Assembly: GCA_019633425.1 (NCBI GenBank)
Contig: WSUB01000080.1
Location: forward strand, 1 to 64,000
Reading direction: 5' to 3'
Length of the DNA stretch: 64,000 nucleotides
Source of the DNA: Tulasnella sp. 424
Lineage: Eukaryota > Basidiomycota > Agaricomycetes > Cantharellales > Tulasnellaceae
The notes under the pieces are model-generated. The model ran no database searches. It saw only the letters and a list, made by a program, of their open reading frames with translations, and had not been told where the DNA came from. The first letter of the stretch is position 1; every line of letters starts with the position of its first letter. This document shows, in pieces, positions 36,366 to 50,000 of the stretch. Position numbers and translations under genes: made by a program.

Positions 36366-38234
36366 TTACAGCTTTTCCGAGGAGGCATCCAGCTTCAACA
36401 CCTCAATGTCGTCAGTGCTCTTGTCAGAAACCGCCGCTGGCCTGCTTGGGGAAGCAAGGATCGGTGGAGTTTGAGGTGGGGGAGACGAGCAGGCAGAGGA
36501 GACGGGGGAGTTGAGAGGGGAAGTGGACACGGAGAGAGCGGGAGTAGCGGCAAAGTGAGTTTTGGTGGTTTCGTAGAAGGATGGGGGAGGGGCGATGGCG
36601 TCAGGCGAGTATACTTCGACGATTTGAAGGCGTTGGGAGGGAGGGATGGCGCGGAGCTTGTCGGCTTCGAGTTCGAGACCGCCGTGGAGGACACCGACCC
36701 GCATCATGGCCAAGAGCTAAAGAAGACAACCGGGTGAGAAAGTAGTGAATAAGCATGGTATGCGAAAGAACATACGTTGTGAGCGGCATTAGAGTGATCG
36801 TAAACGCCACCGAAGAAAGCAGTCGTAGCGTCCTTGCCTAGGTTCTTCTTGATCAAGTGACGGCCACCAGGGTGCTCCTCCATGAAAGCAGAGACGTCGT
36901 GGATGAAGCCGGAGATGAGGACCAAAGGACGAGTCTTGGCTTGCTCTTGGACTGTAAGAGATGAATTATAATCCGCGTACACGCTCGGTTAAAACTATCG
37001 ATCACGTACAAGAGTCCCAGCTGACGACGGGAAGGTCGTTAGAGTCCGTGGGCCACTCAATCGTGTCGGTCTTAGCCTTCAACTTCTTCAACTCCATGGT
37101 CAATTGTCCCTTCTTGACTTCGTTCTCGGGGAAGGCCTTAAGCTGGTAAGCCAAACCAATCCACTGCATAGCAACGATGAACCATTTGGTCGGGTCGTAT
37201 TGGTACCACTTGATGGCGTTGCGGTAGTCCATGGGGAATTGATGGTGGAAGTTGTGGTAACCTTCACCCATGGTGACGAGAGCAGTGACGAAGTGGTCAC
37301 GAGGGGTGTGCTTGTCGTCGAAAGGAGCTTCGCCGAGGTAGTGAGCGAGCGAGTTGACGCACCAAGTAGACTGACAACGGGAACGAAGGATGGACAATCA
37401 GTAAAATGGTCCAGGTAAGTCGACGAGGGCCGGTGCATCGTTGCACTCCAAGTAAACTCACATGGTGGACAAAAGCCGAGCGCATAGCACCAGCATAGAA
37501 GAATCCTCCCTTGAAGTCTCCCCAAAGCAGACCGGGAATGAGAGTCGGGATGACATAGCTCATGAGGATCGCAAGCCAGACCCAGTAATCCTGTTGCCAT
37601 CGGACGATCTTGTTCTTACTGAGGTCGCTAATGTCGGCGACACCGGGCTTGCGACGGGGCTTGACGAGCATCCAACCCATGTGAGACCACCAGAGTCCCT
37701 TGTGAGCCGAGTAAGGGTCAAGGTCGGTATCGGTGTAGCGATGATGGGCACGGTGACCGCGACACCACCACTTGATGGGACCTTGGACGGCGCCTGCACC
37801 GGCCAAAGCCAACCAGACCTCGAGCACCTTGGTGGCGTTGTAGGAGCGGTGAGCCCATAGGCGATGATAGCCTGATGGTCGAAAATGAAATGAAAGGCAA
37901 ATTACAACTTTTTCGTAAGGCATAATTTTGTAAAATGACACTCACCAGCGGTGATACCGAGAGCAGTGACCGCATACCAGAAGACGGAGAACACGGCCGT
38001 CTGCCAGTGGAGCTTGGCGGTGAGAGGAGCCCAAACTGCCAACACGGTGGTCATACCGAGAATGACGACGTTGATCCAGTCCAAGTTGAAGATGAGGTTG
38101 CCCCAAGTGACTGGAGGGAGGGCTTTTGTGGTCTCGAGAGTGTGCTGGACATAGTTGTCCGGGATGTGAAGGTCTACAGGTTCAGCTTCCTTCTGGGCAT
38201 CGCCGCTTTTGAAGCCTCGTCGTTGAGTAGCCAT
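36366..38234 (-). CDS. OLE1: Delta-9 acyl-CoA desaturase with C-terminal cytochrome b5 domain
   Basis: Exons on the minus strand are 38234-37946, 37871-37462, 37370-37010, 36951-36776 and 36716-36366, giving 528 residues. The three histidine boxes that bind the di-iron centre are HRLWAHR (99-105), HRAHH (136-140) and HNFHH (272-276), with hydrophobic membrane segments between. The cytochrome b5 domain has HDVSAF and HPGG (380-383) with its haem ligand. It introduces the cis double bond at C9 of palmitoyl- and stearoyl-CoA in the ER, using electrons from the fused b5. The C-terminal tail after the b5 domain is Ser/Pro-rich and longer than in yeast. The ATG chosen gives the usual short polar N-terminus. 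Confidence 0.95.
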
Positions 38235-39263
38235 CGTCGAAAGGATGAACTTGTTTGGGGAGGGGGGGTCGTGGTCAACCGACGATGAGAAGAGAAGAGA
38301 AAAAGCAGGAGACGGGGGATGAAGGTAGCAGGCGAAACGCAAAGAGGCAAATTGTGAGAGGGCAGGGGTTATGTGAGGGAGGGGACGGTCGTCCACTTAA
38401 ACGATTTATGGGTTGAGTGGGAGTTACAAGACGGGCAAAAGGAGAAGCCGGGCCGGAAATTGGACGTGGCGTCGTGCTCAGGGTCGCCATTTCGTTCAAT
38501 TCCCCACTTGAAAAATCTGTTGGGGATTGCCACAACAGCGCTGAAGAGGTGTTTTGTGTCGTCAAAGCTGTTGGTCTTCGGTGTTTCGCACGCGCGTGTT
38601 TCCCCAAAGAAATTATTATCCCCGTTCACGTCCGGGAGCTACGAATTCTCGTGGTGAAACAAAAGGCGAGACTCCTCCTCCCAAACGTAGTGCGATTCAA
38701 GGCCAGAGGGTCTCTCTGACGCCAGAAATGACGCTGACGGCGGTGATAAGTTTCCTCATGGCTTTTGAATCCAACCCATTACCCATCATTACCAGAGTGG
38801 ATCTTCCCAAGAGGCAGCGCATTCGAAGGCTTCAGGGGATTCGCATATGATGCCAGGTGGGAGAAATCGCCTGTTCACTGGGGGGATGACTGCAATTTTG
38901 GGTACCACTGGCCCGGTTCCCCACCTGCGCAACCTTAGTCAGCTAAGCGGGCACCGACCGCCAGAATGCGTTCCTCGCCAGCTCTAGAGGAAGAGATCTC
39001 TCCAGTTCGGCTTGGCTTTATCACGTTCGCAATCCAGTCCACTCTATGCTGGTCAATTTATCCATGCTTGAAGCACTCTATCTCAGGTCGAAGATCCATG
39101 CCGGATTCTGAATAAGGTCCACAAAAGTCACATTCCTCATATTCGCCCAAATGATAGAGACAATGAAGTCCGTAGTCAACTGTGCATAGCCGAAAGGAAG
39201 CTTATATACGAGATGTCGTTTGTCCGCATGGCATTAAACTATGGGGCAGCTGATCCGACTTTC
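38235..39263. other. Desaturase promoter region
   Basis: This is about 1 kb between the desaturase start and the stop of copy 6 (both minus strand). The first 200 bp are pyrimidine-rich on the coding strand, as expected for a leader. I see no gene. Confidence 0.4.
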
Positions 39264-39825
39264 CTAGAAGTGGGACTTCTTGATTTCGAAGGCAACGCTC
39301 GTAGCGAAGGTAGTATCAAGATCACTAGAAGGGCTCAACCATGTAAGCAATGGCCTATCATTCTAAGGAGAGACAATTTACCGAATGTCCACAAGCAGGA
39401 GAACGTATTTGCTATATCGAGAAGCCATGAGTAAATCAGCTCTGCGGCTTCATCAAGCGATAGTGGACACTCACCCAGGATAGTCCTTAAGAACTGAAAT
39501 GTCAACGGTGTCTTTGCCTTTACCACCCCTGCCATGGCCTCCAGTAGAGACCTTGGAATCAAGCACCCATACGTTCTTCGAGGCTACATCCTTGATGAGG
39601 ACGGCGAAACTGTATCGAGTCAAGTATCAGCCTCCACAAAATCTACACATGACGTAAGACGCACAAGTCCGGGCTTTTATTATGGAAAGCCCAAGAGTAC
39701 TTGATGACCGTGGGATGCCCCTTCTTGACCGAGACCGACGTAATGCTGATGCCATTACCTTCGTCTTTGGACTTGCTGGACTTGGGGGAACGGGCATCGA
39801 TGTTGTTGAAGTTTGAGGAAGACAT
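39264..39825 (-). CDS. Small four-exon beta-sandwich-like protein, copy 6 (inverted, old)
   Basis: Exons on the minus strand are 39825-39665, 39609-39475, 39411-39382 and 39324-39264, giving 128 residues. Exons 2-4 are again 135, 30 and 61 bp. The sequence keeps NGISITSVSVKKG, the Trp strand, DYPGKYVLLLVDI and ATSVAF with a final IKKSHF. The N-terminal 20 residues differ from all other copies. A TATAAAAG box lies at 39944-39951 on this strand. The intact frame supports a working gene. The function is unknown. Confidence 0.85.
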
Positions 39826-40582
39826 GGGTAGTGTAAAGTAACGCGATTAACAAGAAAGAAATACTGTAAGAAGTTGAAGAAGCTGAAGATGTAGACGAGA
39901 ACTCTGTATTGATGAGAGGCAGCAACCTGGCAGACTAAAGGTTCTTTTATACCCTAAGTAAGGGATGAAATAAAGACTGCCTCTTCGGAAAAGCGGTATT
40001 TTGCAATGCTCTCGTCCCCGAGTACGATTACGATGCTGGGCACTACGCGCTTATGGCGCCCCACGCTGTCACCGTGAAGGCCACAGGATTCTAAGAGATA
40101 ACGACCGTTGACAGTATGTAACAGTATAGTGCCAAGAGAAAAGATGCACAGACTAGGAACTGGCGGTGATTCTATTCAGCATCGCCGTTACGAGAACAAG
40201 CGACAGCCTTCAGTCCGGTTTACCCAAATCCGAAGGCAGTGTCGTTAATGCACACGGCGCAATCTCGGGAAGCCAAGTATCGTTTAATAAGCAATATTAG
40301 CGTTCAAAAGGCGCTAGAAAGTCGTTGGATAGTTCACTTTGATGGGTTAGGTGGAAGACAAATTTATCAACGGGCGGCGGGGAATGCCACTGGTTGTTCC
40401 GTTGAACTCGCTCCGGCATCACCAATTTTGTGCGCACACTCATGACTGAATGGGCAGTCCAGGGACTCTGCATTGGGTCGAGCTACTAGATAGGAGGCTG
40501 CCTGTTACGGGGTGTTCGAAAGGATTTTCTGGGATATTGTCTCCCCTCCAGCGGCGCGGCGTTCGTCGGAAGCCGAACGGGG
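39826..40582. other. Divergent promoter region between copy 6 and TFIIIC gene
   Basis: It holds the TATA box of copy 6 at 39944-39951 (minus strand). I see no gene. Confidence 0.4.
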
Positions 40583-43500
40583 ATGAACGGTCCTTTCGGT
40601 GTTAAGCTTTCGTCACCAACATCACGTCCTTCACCGACCTATCGACCTCCTCGCAGGGTTCTCGACAAGGCTGAGCTTGAGCCTAACAGAGCGCGCGTCA
40701 AAATGACATTGTATACGGCGCTGAGCCTACTGGCCGAGTCAACACCGGCTTTCGGAAACCTCGCTTGGTCCGATGACGGCCAACTGCTTGTTTTGACGCA
40801 TAATGTCATCTACATCCTGGTGAGACCTCTGAGGCTTCAGTTTCTGTATAGGCCCTTACTTGAGCATCGCTTCATATTTTAGACTCCTGACCTGGGCATC
40901 TTTTTTGACACCGATTCTGCGGTATCGGCGACGCCAACAGTATCCTCCTCGGAACAAACGCCTAAGTTAGGGTGGTACAGGACTATGTTATCTGTGGATA
41001 AGGCTACTCATCACGTGTGGGCACTCGATTCGGAGAGTACGTTTGCATTTTAACCTGGTAGAGGGAAAACTAACGAACGGAGCTTGTCTTTTCCCTGTCA
41101 AGACCAAGCTGTATTAGCTACTGGGTCAGTGGACGTGATGTTCAAAGCGGCTTGCTGGTCACCTACGGGGATCTCTATGGATGGTTTGTGAGTTTGAGGC
41201 ACACTTCTTACTTGGCTACGGTTTAGGCAAAGTTGTCTTCATTTCGCCTCAGGTGTCTCCTAGCTGTCTTGACTTCAAACCTCGAGATATCTCTCTATGA
41301 ACCTTCGCGAAACCACCTTAGAGGGGCCTGGATTAAGGTAAATTTCCTTTAAACGCCTCTTGTTCGGCTCTATCGTATCAACGTGCGGTTTGACTTTGTA
41401 GGTCCAAGACGTGACCGAGACGTTGAAGCAGTACTTCCGATCCAACTTTGACGCAAAGGAAGCAAAAGACCGTACCGCAGCGAGGATATTGGCAGCCCAA
41501 GCGCAAGGTCGGTGGATCTCTCAGCCGTAATGGATGATCTTGAACATTCAAATACGAGTTACAGCCATCGCTTGGTCTCAAGCCCCACCTACGGGCGGGA
41601 ACTCGGGGGGCAGCTCCGTGAAGCAATCATTGCTCGCCATAGGGAATCGTGGGGGAACGGTAATATTTTTGAGGTGTGGAATCTCTCTGGATGTTGTAAC
41701 GGGGCCTGTCTCATTCTCGGTGCTCGAAGGACGAAAGCTGAAACAACCGAGCTGGAAGTTGTGACGAGTCATACGTTTGCCACGCAATGGATTGTTCGGT
41801 TGAGTTGGAGCCCCTGGTCGACTGGAAATAACGGAGATGGTATGTTGCTTTGCACGGGAAGTATATCTGGGCTAGTCCGAGTGTACTAAATAGGTCCTGG
41901 TAGCTTGCGCCATTCTAGCCTGCGCGCTGCCTGACGGTTCCATTCAGCAACTAAAGGTCAACTTGTCATCCGGAGCTGATGGTGCTTCAAGCACTGTCGT
42001 TGAGCATCTCGCAGGAGAATCATGCGCTCAGGCAGACAGAAGAGGGATCACCGCAATGACGTGGACCAACGTTGATGCAAAGGAGGTGCGCCCTGTTCGT
42101 CCCTCTTGCTGTAAGCCTCTAATCCCAGCGCCTTTCGTTTTCTTTTAGCCAATAATGATATATACTAAACCTGGAACTGCACACGTTTGGTCTCAAGCTC
42201 TTGGTATTAGGACCCTAGCGTTAGAGAGGCAGGCTGTCTGCGCCGGTTCTTCATCCCTCGTCCCCGCAACAGGTGAGTCACCTTTTACTCAGAAGCACAA
42301 ACTTCCCAGTAATGTCGGGTTTATCAGGCATCTGTTACGATGGTAACAAAGACAGCGTAATCATCTCGCTGTCCGATTCTTCCCTACACGCCATCTATCA
42401 GGCCTCTACAAACCCAGCGCTTTTGCCTCCACCACCTTCAGAGCCTTCCGTACAAAGCCCAATATCTTCCATCAACCTCAGTCTTACATCGCGGTCGTTT
42501 GCTGCTATTGTTGAAAAGCTAGAGTCGCAACGGACGCTTGATGCGGGAGACTTGGCGGTTACGAGCGGATTCACTGCGTTTGACGAGTTCGGGACGATGG
42601 TTTGGTTCGCGGAGCAAGTGGTATCGTACGTTGTGTTTTACTTGCAGAGATCTGACTTCCTATTTCTGCAGAATGATAAGACCGCAAGATCTCGATTACA
42701 AGCCTTCGGCAAAACGGAAGAGTACATTGGTTGTTGCCCGGCTACTCGATGAAGACCTCAACAGTGATTTGCTCTTGAGCGCCGTGAAGACAATTCTCAA
42801 CGACCCTAAATGTAAGTAAAATGTAAGATACTCGTCATCATCACTCATGCATAGCACACGAGTAGCTGGCCAGCCCCCCGTCGCGACGTTACGAACGGTG
42901 CTGTTACACCTGCGGAGCCCGAGTCGATTCACTGCTATTCGTGACCGTCTTCTCTCAATGCTGTTAAGCGGCGACATGACGGAAAAGGGTGGCGACCTGA
43001 TGGAAATGGCGCCGGCCCCTATGACGTATGCAACTCGGCTGGTTGCTGCCTTTGGTGCGACCCCAAAACTGCAAGGGGCATACCTTCGGTTTACCCTGGC
43101 TCATTCTTGCGCTGTGCGTATACGATCTCATGGGATATTCACCAAACATAAGCTGACGCTGTGAAATCGAATTTGAGATGTATCATAGAAGCGCGGAGTT
43201 TGAGAAAGCAGCTCAATCAATTCTAGCCGAGGTCGCACGGGTGAAGCTGGAGGCTGTGATCAAGATCTGGACAAAGTGCAGCGAGCGGGTATGGTCCGGT
43301 AAGGTTTCATCTAACCTAATCTACATATATCATTAATGACATATGGGTATGTCGAAGACGCGGACAGGCTCTTCGCTCGTTTAGTCGTCACCCAAGCTCT
43401 ACTTTTGCCGACGCCACCAGACTCGCTTCGTGCCGCGGCGTCTTCACTGGTTTCAGAATTACGGCTGGACCTGCCGGAAGGGGCGGACATTGTGAACAAT

Positions 43501-43890
43501 GGGGGTCCTCAGCTACTCAGCAGCCCAACAGGTCTGATGAAACAAGCAAGCCTCGGGGAATCCTGCCCCGCGTGTAGGTCAGAAGTCTTGCTGGCGGACC
43601 TCGCCTCGGCAACTTGTGCGAATGGACATGTGTGGCGTAGGTCCATTGTCTCCCCGGTTGTGCCCGCGATCGACTGATGTTTTCATTCAGAGCGATGTTC
43701 CATCACATCCCTGTTGATGACAACACCGACCTCACGGACGTGCGTTGTCTGTTGTCGGAAAGCACTGGTTTCCACGAGGCAGCTGGCGCTCCACGAGCCG
43801 TGGAAGGGAGCTTGGACGGTGTATGAAATGTTAGGGGCTGTGCAACGTTGTCTCTGGTGCGGCAATGAGCTTGTAGGGATCGTTCAGTAG
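40583..43890 (+). CDS. Transcription factor IIIC 90 kDa subunit (GTF3C4-like)
   Basis: Fifteen exons are proposed: 40583-40819, 40883-41036, 41103-41187, 41253-41337, 41402-41507, 41565-41673, 41730-41839, 41904-42085, 42149-42272, 42310-42625, 42672-42811, 42863-43113, 43178-43298, 43358-43636 and 43691-43890. They give 832 residues with all phases closing. The N-terminal half is a WD40-like propeller (LAWSDDGQLLVLT, VRLSWSPW, LACALPDGSI). The C-terminus is the TFIIIC zinc-finger: CPAC, CANGHVWQRCSIT, CVVC and CLWCGNE cysteine pairs. TFIIIC binds tRNA-gene promoters and recruits TFIIIB, and this subunit bridges to TFIIIB and Pol III. A second in-frame ATG at 40703 is a possible start. The start of exon 12 is the least certain splice. 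Confidence 0.8.
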
Positions 43891-44091
43891 GCTTTTTGCT
43901 GTTGATCGATTTGAGTCACGTGCTTGGTTCCTGCTGCCTTGCGTTTGCAACGCACACAACCTACCCCGTGCTCGCCTCGAGCTCAGTGGAAGCTCCCCAG
44001 GTAAGCTACAAATACTCGGTAGGAAAACCACTTTGCAGAAAGGTATCACAGTCCATCACAACCCGCCTTTCACCCCATCATCAGCATCATC

Positions 44092-47000
44092 ATGTCTGAC
44101 GAACAGCAACCTCCGCGCAAAGTCGGCTCTCTCCGCGACAGAATCGCCCAGTTCGAGCACAAACCCGCCGCTCCTCCCGTCACTCCTCCCAAACCTGTAG
44201 TCGCGCAGAAGAAATGGGCTTGGAAGGACAAGCAGGCAGAACCTCAGCCTCCTCCTCCCCCAGCCCCAGCGGCATCGGCCTCATCACTCAGTCCTCCTGC
44301 CCCAGCTCCCGAGCGTGACTCCTGGAGCGACGTCTCGTCCCATCACGACGTCCCAGAAAAGTCCACAGCAGCTCCAGCAGCACCAGCGTTCTCGGCGGCA
44401 GACGCAGCATCAGCCATCGCTGCCGGAGGCGGATTGAAAGCTAGACTGGCGGCGCTTCAGGGTTCCGGGTTCGGATCTTCTGCGGAGGCGTCGCCTGCTC
44501 CTCCGCCTCCAGCTGCCAAGCCCCGCGTATGGAAGAAAGCCGTTGTACCATACGAGGCTCCTCCCAAGCCTGAACGACCTCGCCCAGCCGAGGACGAGAC
44601 TGCCGAGACCGAAGAGGACCACCATCGTGATGACCACCACCATGATGACGCACCCGAAGCGCATCCAGCCGCCGAGGAAGGCGAGGCCGATGCTGCTGCT
44701 GCCGATGAGCCCAAAGACCCGGAGGAAGAGGAACGGCAGCGACGAGCTGCGATCGCTGCACGCATGGCCCGCCTTGGTGGTGCTCGAGTCGGAATGGGAA
44801 TGCCTGTCTTTGGCATGAAACCTCCCGTCCCAGCGCCCATCCGAAAGGACTCTGGCACCGATACCGAGGCCGCTGCTGCCCCTGCGCGACAAGCATCCGC
44901 TTCTCCTCCAGTTCCGCGGAAGGAGCCGAGCATCGAGGAGCCTAGCGAGAGCGTGCGGGATTCTGTCGCGGAGACGGAGATGACAAACGAAGAGGAGACA
45001 ACGACGGAGGCAACCGAGAGCAGGGAAGACGTATCTCACCACGCCATTCTTCCTACTCCAGCGTCGCCACCTCGTCCTCGACCACCGGTTCCTGCAACCC
45101 GAGCATGGTCGAACTCTCCACCGGCATCGCCAAAGATGCGACCGGAAGTCATCTCCCAAGGTTCGTCCTTCTCCATTCCCCGCTCCGTTTACGAATACCC
45201 TTCCAATGTCTATCCTGTGGTGGCTCGTGCATCTGGTGGTATTGCCGTTGCCGATCATCTACGAAACAACCGTTCTCCTTCACCAATCATGTCCTCCCCT
45301 CTCTCCCTTTCACCCATCTCTGCTTCACCCACCTCATCCGAGTCCGGCGAACATCGTTTCCCCACCCAACGTCCGACCGCTGGCATACCTCGTCAGCAAC
45401 GCCCTCTGTCGCAGAGGCATTCCGACTCGGCGCTCCGATCTTCAATGATCTCTGATTCGGGCCCGTCGGTATACTCCGCCAACCGGGTGACCCGTTTCTA
45501 TGAGCCACAAGGGTTCTTTGGACCGAGCCTATTCGTGTCCAACCAGATGGTGGCAGGGGCGCCTAATTCTCTTGCTTTAAACCATTCTCCCCCTTCAATC
45601 CCTTCCCACTCTCGTGCTCCTCCTTCGAATCCCCCTCATGCCTCTAAACCGGCTGCGGACACCGAGGATTTGAACTCAGTGGCTCACGAGCCGCTTCATA
45701 GGCGTTCGGACGAGCAAATGCCCGTTAGTCATCTTTCTCGTAGTGGATCGTCCTCTTCATTCTACCCTCGTCCTTTGACGCGGAGCGCTACTCCGCCCCA
45801 CATTCAGAAGCAAAATCCTGCTTCCATAAATTCATCTAGTTCTAGTACTCGCATTCGTTTCAAACTCTTGGGTTGGATGAGCAAGAAGCGACGACTGACC
45901 GAGTCCTCTCTCCCTACTGCACATGACACTGCTTCGATTACCTCTGGCTCTTCAATGACGCCTGCTGCTCGTATCAAATCCAAATACCAACTGGCCACCG
46001 CTGCTGCCGGAACGCCTGGCTCATCACCCGACTCTTCATCAACGCATCGCCGCATGCCCACCGCACCGGAACCCCTTCGAAAACCAACCCTCGGCTCGGC
46101 GGGCGTCGTATCTGTCAACTCCCCTGTGCACGAATTCCCTCCTGCACCTCCTCCAAAATCGGACGCTAAACCCGGCAAATCCAAAACTCCTCCACCTCGT
46201 CCACCCCGACCGGGATCACCCGCCTCTACCCGTTCTAACAACACGTCGGATTCGGATGCTGCATCTACTGCTTCCCGACCGCGTCGTTTACAACGTCAAA
46301 ACGTCCTACGCGCCTCACCCGCTTTCTCCACACGAAAACCGTCATTCGGAAACGACGGCATGGGGTCTGATGCTGGCTCTGTCCTCACCCGCTCCGGCTC
46401 TGTGCGTTCCAACGGTACCTCGGGAACTGTCCCAATGGCCCAAATCCACACCTTACTCCCACCGAATCATCAACCCGCTTCAACAACCTTGAAACATGCC
46501 CGCGGTTCCCTCCCTTTCCCCCTCCCCCTCCCTGCCGATTCCGGGTCCCACGTCGATCTCGCCACCCCCGTCTCCCACGCTAATGGAATGACCTGGTTTG
46601 ATGTGGACTTCGAAATGGACCGGAAATAATTGGTTCGCCGCGCATCTAGAGGATGGCGCGGCTGTGGAAGAAGCTGAGGGAGGTGGTGACAGGAAGGAGT
46701 TCGGTGAAGACAGGCAAAAAGATGATTCAGATGAAGGACATCAGAAGGGTTTGAAAGGAGGAGATGAGAAGGAAGCCGACTTAGAACATAAAAAACCATC
46801 GCTCGACGCTCCAGTCCCCACAGCACTATCGCTAGCACTTCAAATCGACAAAGCAGAACCGGCCCTAGACGCTCTCGGGTCACCCCCAAGCATCCCTTCC
46901 TCCGCTCGACCGACATCGGCTTCTCCTGCATCGGCTACTTCGGGCAAGCCTCTGCCACCCATGCCAAAGAGAGCTTTACCACCACGACGGAAAATGCCGA

Positions 47001-50000
47001 CTCCGAAAGTATCGTCCGAGGCGGTTCCTACCGTCAGTTCTCCTCCCGCTCCAGAGATCTCGTCCCATCCGGAAGAAGAGAAGCCTGCGGAAGACGTGGA
47101 GCCGAAACCCGAGAACATTGACAAGGTAGCCGCCGAGGAGAAAGAAGCGGCACCTCCTTCCGAGGCTGCTGCCGAGGTCTCTCAAGAACCCGTGGCTGCA
47201 GAGGCTGAGCAGGCTGTTCCCGAAGATGCCGAAACAGCGGATGAGAAGAAGGATTCCTCTGCGAAGGAGGTTGAAAAGGAGGTGTCGTCCTCTCCACAGG
47301 GTGACATCCGAGGAAGCGAAGAACCGTCAGAGGCTGTGGGGAACAAGGAGAAGAAAGTTGATGACGAAAAGAGTGTTGAAACTGTGAAAACTGTAGAAAA
47401 GGCCACTGGTGGCGAAGTGAGTGATTGAAATGTATTTCTTCTCTATGTTGATACTTGGAATATGTCCATTGTTGTCGTTCTTTAAGCTCATATGAAAATC
47501 TGTCTTTGTCTTGTAGTTCGATGGTCCCGGCTTGCCTCGTAAGAGTTCTGACAGTAAAAAGGGAAAACGTCGGGCAAGTCAACAATCGACGGCGTCAAGG
47601 TCTGGCTCACTGTCCGGACCTCAGCCTCGAGGATCGCATGAGGCATCCCCACGGGCGTCTTCTGATCGTCAGCGGCAGCAAGAGGCCCTTCCAGCTCATG
47701 CAGAGTCATCACAACCGTCTGTCGTAGAGGATGAAACCGTCAAGGAATCCGAGCGAAAGCAACAACTCGCTCAGCGAATGGCGAAGCTTGGCGGGGTGGG
47801 GATACCTGGTCAACGACCCACGCCTGCGCGGAGGCCATCCAAGCCGGCCAGTGACGCGCCCTCATCAGCCCCTACAGATTCAACCTCTACCGTCACTCGA
47901 GACACGCATGTGTCCCCTACTCCGAAGGAATCAGACTCTCCTCGGAGAACAAGCATTCCCCCAAAGAGGCGCACGCTACCACCTCCGCCACTGCCGTTGA
48001 CTGCAGAACCCGAAGCAGCTCAGGCGGACGCCGTACCATCCAACGCTCCTCCACCACCATCCCCGCCACAGCCTCCCCTTTCAGCGTACCCACGTCCCAA
48101 GCGCACGTCTCTTCCTCCCGCCCGCTTGCCTCCCCCACCTCCAACTGCACCAATCCAAGGCAGTTTCACTGCTCAACGACAGGACTCCAGAGATAGTCAA
48201 AGACCGCCCCCAATCCGAAAGGATAGCAAACCCCAAGCGGTTTCAGCGCCTTCCTCCAGAATCTTGGCGCATGAGATTATTCAGTCATCCCTTCCGGCCA
48301 AAGTCGTGCCGAAGGCGGAGGAAGACGATGTGGATATTGATGATGGAAAGCTGCGTCCACCCGAAAGGGAAATCATGGATGATACTGATACGGGTGAGTT
48401 CCAAAAAATCGTCCATTCCAGAACACTTCTGATGAAGCGCTCTATTGTAGATCCGATTGACCCCCACTTTTACTCCCCAATGCGCTCGCCTGCCCAACTT
48501 CCGTACCTCGAGCCTGAACCAGAGGAGGAGGAAGTGGAGGAAATCCCCCCTCCCGAACCAGCCCCTCCGGTAGAAGATGAAGCGACAGCACGCAAGAAGA
48601 CCATCGCGGAACGGATGGCGAAGTTGGGCGGCATCTCGTTTGGAGGACCTGCATTAGGCGGCTTACCCGTGAGACGGCCAAGCCAGCGGGCAGAGAGTGC
48701 CCCACGAGTCGAAAATGCCGAGGGAGTCGTGGCGGACGAATCTCAAGGAGAGGCGGACGAATCTGAGGAGGCTGCCCGAACAAGGAGGGCTGCGATCGCT
48801 GCAAGGCTGGCCGCAGGAGGTGGAATCAAATTCGGTATGCTGCCGGGCGCGAAGCCGGCTCAACCCCCCGTCATTCAGCAGGCACCTCATGAAGTCGAAA
48901 TTGAGGATACGCAAAATGACGAGCCGAGTACTGAACCCATGGACGATGACGAAGGTGCAGACGAGCCTCAAGAGATCGAGCTACCACCACCTCCGCCACC
49001 ACCTCGAACACCACGCGTCCTCCCACCTACTCCAAGCACCGGAGCCATGGTTCCGCCTCCGCTTCCTCCTGGTCGCCATTATCGACCTTCTGCTTCGGTC
49101 CCGTCGACACCCCTCCCACGTACGCCGATGTTTAACATCCCTCCTCCACCACCACCCATGAGTGCAATCGAGCCTCGGAGGAACGAAAGACATTGGCATA
49201 AAACTGAGGATGCGATTGAAGAAGAGAGAGATCATCCTTTACCTCCGCCGCCGCCTCCGCCACCACCGCCTCCACCACCACCAGCGTCAACGCTCAAGCT
49301 AGGTCGTCCACAGCATGGGAAGCGTCCGTCAATCCCTGCAGCTATTGATACTTCAGTAGCAGAGCCTGAATTACCTTCTCTGCCCTCCGCAGAGCAAGAG
49401 GAGTCATGGGAGGGTAGCTCGTATCCCATGGAAGTTCCCGGACCCGACGTCTCAACCATTCGTCCAGCGGAGCACTATAATTCTGCTGATCTGCAGTCCA
49501 TGTGGCAGAGAGTCGGCCTTCAGATTGTCACTGCTGCAAAGGTTTTGGCGGACCGTTCGAAGAAATCGGTGATTGGGGATGGCACACCCGCGGGTTTCGT
49601 CGAGGCGGCATTGGCGACCGTAACTGCAGCGCGCCCGATCTCCATGAAAGACAAATACTACGGGTATCCCATTTACTCTCAAACCGGTTCAAGCGTTGAC
49701 AAGAGGGAGTGCGACATCATGCCAGGAGATATCATCGCCTTGACGGACGTCAAGCTCAAGGGTTTCAAGGGCTTGCAGAGCTATAACCTTCATATCGGAA
49801 CGAGTGGTGGACCTTTACTTGCCATCGTGCAAGAGTACGAAGGAGGGAAGAAGCATAAACTGAAGGTCTATCAGGCTGCATTGCAGAGCAATACTTTGCC
49901 GGTGAGTAGCTACGCACTAGTCAGGCTATGACCATTGGATTCACGAGCATACACTACTTAGTCCGTCGAAACCACCTCTTACCGCCTGGACGATCTGAAA

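Noticed and set aside
41840..41889. Exon continuation ending in GLVRVY in the TFIIIC gene
   Set aside because: It runs into a stop. The GTATGT donor at 41840 with a TAG acceptor at 41903 restores the WD-like strand LACALPDGSI in frame.
44410..45258. Long minus-strand frame of 282 codons
   Set aside because: It is the shadow of the GC-rich, Pro/Ala/Glu-biased coding strand of the Bbc1/Aim3-like gene.
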